This document shows, one piece after another, positions 59,757 through 64,000 of a DNA stretch of 64,000 nt. Source of the stretch: an uncultured Sphingomonadaceae bacterium (lineage in GTDB: Bacteria > Pseudomonadota > Alphaproteobacteria > Sphingomonadales > Sphingomonadaceae); NCBI GenBank assembly GCA_937996655.1, contig CALKUK010000013.1, forward strand, positions 62,001 to 126,000, written 5' to 3'. Below the pieces are notes generated by a model. It ran no database searches, was not told the origin of the DNA, and saw nothing but the letters and a program-made list of their open reading frames with translations. The position numbers were made by a program, and so were the translations under genes. Every line of letters begins with the position of its first letter. The first letter of the stretch is position 1.

Positions 59757-60797
59757 ATGTTCTTTTCCCGCCTGTTCAAGATGATGTCTCAGGATATGGC
59801 GATCGACCTCGGTACTGCGAACACGATCGTCTACGTGCGCGGCCGCGGCATCGTCCTCAACGAACCCTCTGTGGTCGCTATCGAGACCATCAACGGGATC
59901 AAGAAGGTCAAGGCCGTTGGCGACGACGCCAAGCTGATGATGGGGAAGACACCGGGCAATATTGAAGCCATCCGCCCGCTGCGTGACGGCGTGATCGCCG
60001 ACATCGAAGTCGCCGAAGCGATGATCAAGCACTTCATCCACAAGGTCCATGGTCAGCGCAATTTCATGCGCTTCCCGGAAATTATCATCTGCGTGCCGTC
60101 AGGCTCCACCTCAGTTGAGCGCCGTGCCATTCGCGACGCGGCTTCGAATGCAGGTGCAAGCCAGGTCCACCTGATACTTGAACCGATGGCAGCGGCCATT
60201 GGCGCCGACATGCCAGTGACAGAGCCGGTTGGTTCCATGGTCGTCGATATCGGCGGCGGCACAACCGAAGTCGCGGTGCTCTCGCTGCGCGGCCTGGCCT
60301 ATACAACCTCGGTCCGCGTTGGTGGGGACAAGATGGATGAGGCCATCGTCTCTTATGTCCGCCGCAACCACAATCTGCTGATCGGTGAAGCGACGGCGGA
60401 GCGCATCAAAAAGGAAGTCGGCGTTGCCCGCCCGCCTGCTGATGGCATTGGGAAGACGATACACATTAAGGGCCGCGACCTTGTGAACGGTGTGCCGAAG
60501 GAAATCACGATCAACCAGGGTCAGATCGCCGAAGCACTGTCGGAGCCGGTTGGCACCATCGTGGAAGGTGTCCGTATCGCCTTGGAAAACACGGCACCAG
60601 AACTCGCTGCTGACATTGTCGACCAGGGCATCGTTCTGACAGGTGGCGGCGCGCTGCTGCAGGGCCTGGATGAAGTGTTGCGCGATGAAACCGGCCTGCC
60701 GGTAACCGTTGCGGAAGACCCTTTGACCTGCGTCGCGCTCGGCACCGGTCGTGCACTGGAAGACCCCGCCTTCCGCGGCGTCTTGCTCACCGCCTAA
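59757..60797 (+). CDS. mreB: Rod shape-determining protein MreB
   Basis: The bacterial actin that guides lateral wall growth. About 346 residues with the membrane-binding N-terminus MFFSRLFKMMSQDMAIDLG, phosphate loops DLGTANTIVY and DIGGGTTEVAV, and the adenosine motif LTGGGALLQGLDEVL. The start at 59757 is chosen because the upstream open segment from 59664 is not actin-like. First gene of mreB-mreC-mreD-mrdA. Predicts a rod-like cell or localised growth zone. Confidence 0.97.
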   Translation: MFFSRLFKMMSQDMAIDLGTANTIVYVRGRGIVLNEPSVVAIETINGIKKVKAVGDDAKLMMGKTPGNIEAIRPLRDGVIADIEVAEAMIKHFIHKVHGQRNFMRFPEIIICVPSGSTSVERRAIRDAASNAGASQVHLILEPMAAAIGADMPVTEPVGSMVVDIGGGTTEVAVLSLRGLAYTTSVRVGGDKMDEAIVSYVRRNHNLLIGEATAERIKKEVGVARPPADGIGKTIHIKGRDLVNGVPKEITINQGQIAEALSEPVGTIVEGVRIALENTAPELAADIVDQGIVLTGGGALLQGLDEVLRDETGLPVTVAEDPLTCVALGTGRALEDPAFRGVLLTA

Positions 60798-60813
60798 TCG
60801 GGGCCTGCCAGAT

Positions 60814-61698
60814 ATGGCGCCGCCCTCTCCCCGGCGCCCCGGATTTTCCCGCCGGGCCCAATATGGCATTTTTGCCTCTTATGTGATCGCGGTCGCAGGG
60901 GCGGCCTTTGCCCTTTTGCTGGTGCTGACAGCGCGGTTTGACCCCAATGGCCATTCCGCGCTGCAAAGCATTTTGGCGGACATGACATCCCCCATTTCTG
61001 CGGCTGCGCGCAGCGCCTTGGCTTCAACCGGCGATGTCGGGGAAAGCATTGGCGCCTATTTTAATGCCGCTTCAAAAAACAAAGCGATGGCCAAGGAACT
61101 TGCCGCGGCCCGACGCAAACTGATTGAGGCTGATGTTTTGCGGCAGGACAACAGTCGGCTTAAACAGCTGCTTGGCCTCAAAACCGAGACGTTCCAGCCG
61201 ATCGCCCGCGCGGCGCTTGTCAGTTCAACAGGGGGCAGCAGCCGACGATATGCCACTTTGTCTGCCGGCGCCTCCCAAGGGGTTGCCAACGGGCAACCTG
61301 TGGTCGGGCCCGATGGACTTGTCGGTCGTGTGGTCAGTGTGGGCCGCATCAGCGCACGCGTGCTGCTCATCGTTGATGGCGGCAATGTCACGCCTGTCAA
61401 ACGCACCACTGACGGTGCACCGGCGCTCGCCATCGGCAGCGGCGACGGACGCTTGATCCTGCGGCCATTAACAACCGGCGTGCAATTCAAAGCCGGCGAC
61501 GTCTTTGTAACATCGGGGTCCGGCGGCATTTACCGGCCTGGCATACCTGTCGCGCGCGCGATTGACCAAGGTCGGGAAGGCACAAAGGCCCATCCTCTGG
61601 CAGACCCTGCGCAGCTCGATTACGCAGAGGTTGAGCCCATTTACCAGGCACCCCCGCCACCAGCACCATCGCAAATCGGCGAGGCCAGGGAAGACTGA
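60814..61698 (+). CDS. mreC: Rod shape-determining protein MreC
   Basis: A bitopic membrane protein of 294 residues linking MreB to PBP2. A basic N-terminus and one transmembrane helix (about 18-42) are followed by a coiled coil (about 75-110: MAKELAAARRKLIEADVLRQ) and the beta domains with GLVGRVVSVG and FVTSGSGGIYRPGIPVA. A Pro-rich tail follows. It starts 16 bases after mreB; its stop overlaps the mreD start by one base. Confidence 0.95.
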   Translation: MAPPSPRRPGFSRRAQYGIFASYVIAVAGAAFALLLVLTARFDPNGHSALQSILADMTSPISAAARSALASTGDVGESIGAYFNAASKNKAMAKELAAARRKLIEADVLRQDNSRLKQLLGLKTETFQPIARAALVSSTGGSSRRYATLSAGASQGVANGQPVVGPDGLVGRVVSVGRISARVLLIVDGGNVTPVKRTTDGAPALAIGSGDGRLILRPLTTGVQFKAGDVFVTSGSGGIYRPGIPVARAIDQGREGTKAHPLADPAQLDYAEVEPIYQAPPPPAPSQIGEARED

Positions 61699-62213
61699 TG
61701 GCCCGCGGCTATGAGCCCCGCCTGAACCGTGTCCCATCGCGCTGGGCGTTGATTGGCATCCCCGCCGTCTCGGTCATGCTGGGGTCGATGACGGTTCTCA
61801 TCCCCCAAATTTTCGTATTGCCGCTTCTGCCGCCTTTCGGCCTCCTGCTCCTGCTCGCTTGGCGGATGATTGTGCGCGATCTCTGGCCCGTCTGGGCAGC
61901 CTTGCCTTTGGGCCTGTTCGACGACATCTTCAGCGGCCAGCCGCTCGGCTCGGCCATGCTGCTTTGGACGCTCGTATTTCTTGTGCTCGATATTTTTGAT
62001 CGCTGGATGATGTGGCGCGATTACCGTCAGGACTGGGTGATTGCCGGAACCTTGGTTACGGTCGTCCTTCTGCTTGGCCTTGCCATCGCGAATGGCAGCG
62101 GAGGCGACACGAACGCTATCATCCTTTTGCCGCAGATCATCGTCTCTGTCCTGATGTTCCCGCTTATGGTGCGCCTGTGCGCATGGCTGGACGTGCTCCG
62201 ATGGACCCTCTGA
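61698..62213 (+). CDS. mreD: Rod shape-determining protein MreD
   Basis: A small polytopic inner-membrane protein (171 residues, five or six helices) of the elongasome. Sequence conservation is low in this family; PPFGLLLLLAWRM, LPLGLFDDIFSGQPLGSAMLLW and position between mreC and mrdA identify it. Overlaps mrdA by 13 bases. Confidence 0.92.
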   Translation: MARGYEPRLNRVPSRWALIGIPAVSVMLGSMTVLIPQIFVLPLLPPFGLLLLLAWRMIVRDLWPVWAALPLGLFDDIFSGQPLGSAMLLWTLVFLVLDIFDRWMMWRDYRQDWVIAGTLVTVVLLLGLAIANGSGGDTNAIILLPQIIVSVLMFPLMVRLCAWLDVLRWTL

Positions 62214-64000
62214 AGCTCTTGTTCGGGGCCAAACGTCAGGTCACCGAGGCACAACAGCAATTCACCTTTTCAAGGCGCGCCTTCTTCCTTGGCGGCACAC
62301 AGATCGGCATCGGCGTATTGCTGGCCGCGCGGATGACATGGCTGTCCGTGGCCGAGAATGAGAAATATGCGCTGCTTGCGGAAAGCAACCGCGTCAACCT
62401 TCAGATCATGCCGCCGCGCCGTGGCTGGATTGTAGACCGCAATGGCCGCCCCATCGCGCTCAACCGGACAGCCTTCCGCGTCGACCTCATCCCCGACCGG
62501 CTGACCGACAAGGATGCGATCCTGACCGAACTCGCCCAGATCATGCGGCTGACGCCCATTGATGTGGAGCGCGTGCGTGCCGACCTTAAAAAGGCCGCCG
62601 GCTTTCAGCCTGTCCCCGTCGCTGAAAATATTGATTGGGAAACTTTTGCAGCGGTCAGCCTGCGGACACCCGAAATGCCCGGTGTCGCCCCCAGCGAGTT
62701 CTTCACGCGCCATTATCCCGAAGGCGCAAGCGTTGGCCATCTCATCGGTTATGTCGGTTCAGCGTCCGCCAAGGATTATGAGGACAACCATGATCCCCTG
62801 CTGATCACCCCCGGCTTCAAGATTGGCAAGGCCGGGCTGGAGAAGACACAGGAAGCCATCCTGCGCGGCGCCCCCGGCGCAAAACGCACGGAAGTGACTG
62901 CACGGGGCAAACTTGTCCGCGACCTTGCGACCCGACCAGATGTACCCGGAAAAACGGTCAAGCTTACCATCGATGCGGGCTTGCAGGCCTATACAGCGCG
63001 CCGGCTGGGCTTGGAATCCGGCTCTGCTGTGGTGATCGATTGCCATACAGGCGGCATCCTAACGCTCAGCTCCATGCCGTCTTTCGATCCCAACAGCTTT
63101 TCCGATGGAATCGGACGAAACGAATGGAAGATGCTGCAGGAGGATGATCACATCCCGATGCTCAACAAGGCGATGCAGGGACTTTACCCACCGGGGTCCA
63201 CCGTCAAACCCGCCGCTGCATTGGCGCTGCTTCAAAATGGTGTGGACCCGGAAGAACTGGTCTATTGCAACGGCGGCTACACGCTTGGATCGCGCACCTT
63301 CCGCTGCCTTGGCCATCACGGCCCCATGAATATGCGCCACGCCCTGATGAAGAGCTGCAACACCTATTTCTATTCCATGGGCCGCCGCATCGGCTATGAT
63401 AAGATCGCGCCAGTGGCCAGACTTCTCGGGCTCGGCAAGGAATATGAGCTACCCATGCCGTCGCAACGTTACGGCACCGTCCCGGACAGCGCCTGGAAGC
63501 GAAAGAAGTTTGATCAGGAATGGTCACAGTCTGACACCCTCAACGCGACCATCGGTCAGGGTTATGTGCAAGTTAGCCCGCTGCAACTCGCCGTCCTCGC
63601 CGCGCGTGTGGCGTCGGGCAAAATGCTCGAACCCTATCTCATCCAAGGCCAGCAAAAGCCCATCAAGCCCCTGCCCTTCACGCAGGAACAACTTCAAGTC
63701 GTCCGCGATGGGATGGACCTTGTCGTCAATGGCGCTGGCACGGCCGTGCGGAGCCGTTTGCCGATCGAGGGCGTCCGAATGGCAGGCAAGACGGGGACAG
63801 CACAGGTGCGCGGCATTAAGGGCTCCCAGCGCGGCCAATCCGGCGCATGGAAGTATAAGGACCACGGCCTGTTCGTCTTCTTCACGCCGGTCGAGGCTCC
63901 ACGCTATGCGGGGGCTGTCGTTATTGAACATGGCATGGGTGGCGCGCGGGCCGCAGCCCCTGTCGCCAAGAGCATGATGACCTATCTATTTGATCCGGCA
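62201..64000 (+). CDS. mrdA: Penicillin-binding protein 2 (3' end cut by window)
   Basis: The elongation-specific peptidoglycan transpeptidase. Six hundred codons are visible and the frame is still open at the right edge. There is one N-terminal transmembrane helix (about 28-48), the pedestal domain (PPRRGWIVDRNGRPIALN) and the transpeptidase domain with active Ser333 in PPGSTVKP, SCN at 385-387 and KTGT at 530-533. The start is the ATG inside the mreD 3' end. rodA would be expected next. Only a short C-terminal piece should be missing. Confidence 0.96.
   Translation, partial: MDPLKLLFGAKRQVTEAQQQFTFSRRAFFLGGTQIGIGVLLAARMTWLSVAENEKYALLAESNRVNLQIMPPRRGWIVDRNGRPIALNRTAFRVDLIPDRLTDKDAILTELAQIMRLTPIDVERVRADLKKAAGFQPVPVAENIDWETFAAVSLRTPEMPGVAPSEFFTRHYPEGASVGHLIGYVGSASAKDYEDNHDPLLITPGFKIGKAGLEKTQEAILRGAPGAKRTEVTARGKLVRDLATRPDVPGKTVKLTIDAGLQAYTARRLGLESGSAVVIDCHTGGILTLSSMPSFDPNSFSDGIGRNEWKMLQEDDHIPMLNKAMQGLYPPGSTVKPAAALALLQNGVDPEELVYCNGGYTLGSRTFRCLGHHGPMNMRHALMKSCNTYFYSMGRRIGYDKIAPVARLLGLGKEYELPMPSQRYGTVPDSAWKRKKFDQEWSQSDTLNATIGQGYVQVSPLQLAVLAARVASGKMLEPYLIQGQQKPIKPLPFTQEQLQVVRDGMDLVVNGAGTAVRSRLPIEGVRMAGKTGTAQVRGIKGSQRGQSGAWKYKDHGLFVFFTPVEAPRYAGAVVIEHGMGGARAAAPVAKSMMTYLFDPA

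Overview
The window reads as a chromosomal, housekeeping-rich segment of a GC-rich alphaproteobacterium, most likely a sphingomonad. The reasons are two secreted proteins ending in a PEPxxWA-type CTERM sorting tail, a C4-pathway 5-aminolevulinate synthase, the trpF-trpB-trpA-accD-folC order, dispersed repeats with a CTTGTCGAAG core, and the mdh/sucD/sucA/sucB/lpdA block. I see no phage, insertion sequence, CRISPR array, rRNA or tRNA. The genus cannot be fixed from the sequence alone.

Layout. 1-7.3 kb: the 5' part of a secreted protein gene, aroK-aroB, and a minus-strand run of DUF423, CPA2 antiporter, NifU-like protein, CvpA and RadA. 7.4-16.4 kb: a Crp-type regulator divergent from a nine-gene plus-strand run (patatin-like protein, lapA, pyrF, trpF, trpB, trpA, accD, folC). 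16.4-21.6 kb: AmpG-like transporter, Rieske oxygenase, RluB-type pseudouridine synthase, rsmD and an MHS transporter. 21.8-25.7 kb: two PEPxxWA-CTERM genes flanking a UvrD-type helicase. 25.7-26.1 kb: the only gene-free stretch over 300 bases. It is full of inverted repeats and may encode a small RNA. 26-37.7 kb: exported SurE, a DUF885 lipoprotein, an MFS exporter, cysK, cell wall hydrolase, an isoprenylcysteine methyltransferase-like protein, sppA, GNAT, SDR and TetR. 37.7-47.2 kb: an MpaB-type oxygenase, a TRIC channel, then lpdA, sucB, sucA, sucD and mdh. 47.4-54.6 kb: FrnE-like DsbA, M20 peptidase, zapE, a thioesterase, sdhB, DUF418 and dprA. 54.6-64 kb: plsY, murI, a second thioesterase, hemA, mutL and the elongasome genes mreB-mreC-mreD-mrdA, with mrdA cut by the window end.

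How the genes work together. Four themes stand out: aromatic amino acid supply (aroK, aroB, trpFBA), the lower TCA cycle (mdh, sucD, sucA, sucB, lpdA, sdhB), envelope growth (murI, mreBCD, mrdA, plsY, the cell wall hydrolase, the AmpG-like permease) and DNA upkeep (radA, uvrD, mutL, dprA). Two Fur-like 15-mers, upstream of mdh and hemA, suggest iron control of central metabolism and heme synthesis. Convergent genes almost always overlap or touch at their 3' ends; the uvrD/PEPxxWA junction, which carries a clear intrinsic terminator, is an exception.

The most interesting material is regulatory rather than a new gene cluster: the structured 25.65-26.07 kb region, a palindrome shared by the two PEPxxWA-CTERM promoters, the Fur-like sites, and a tandem TetR operator. 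I found no convincing undescribed multi-gene system.
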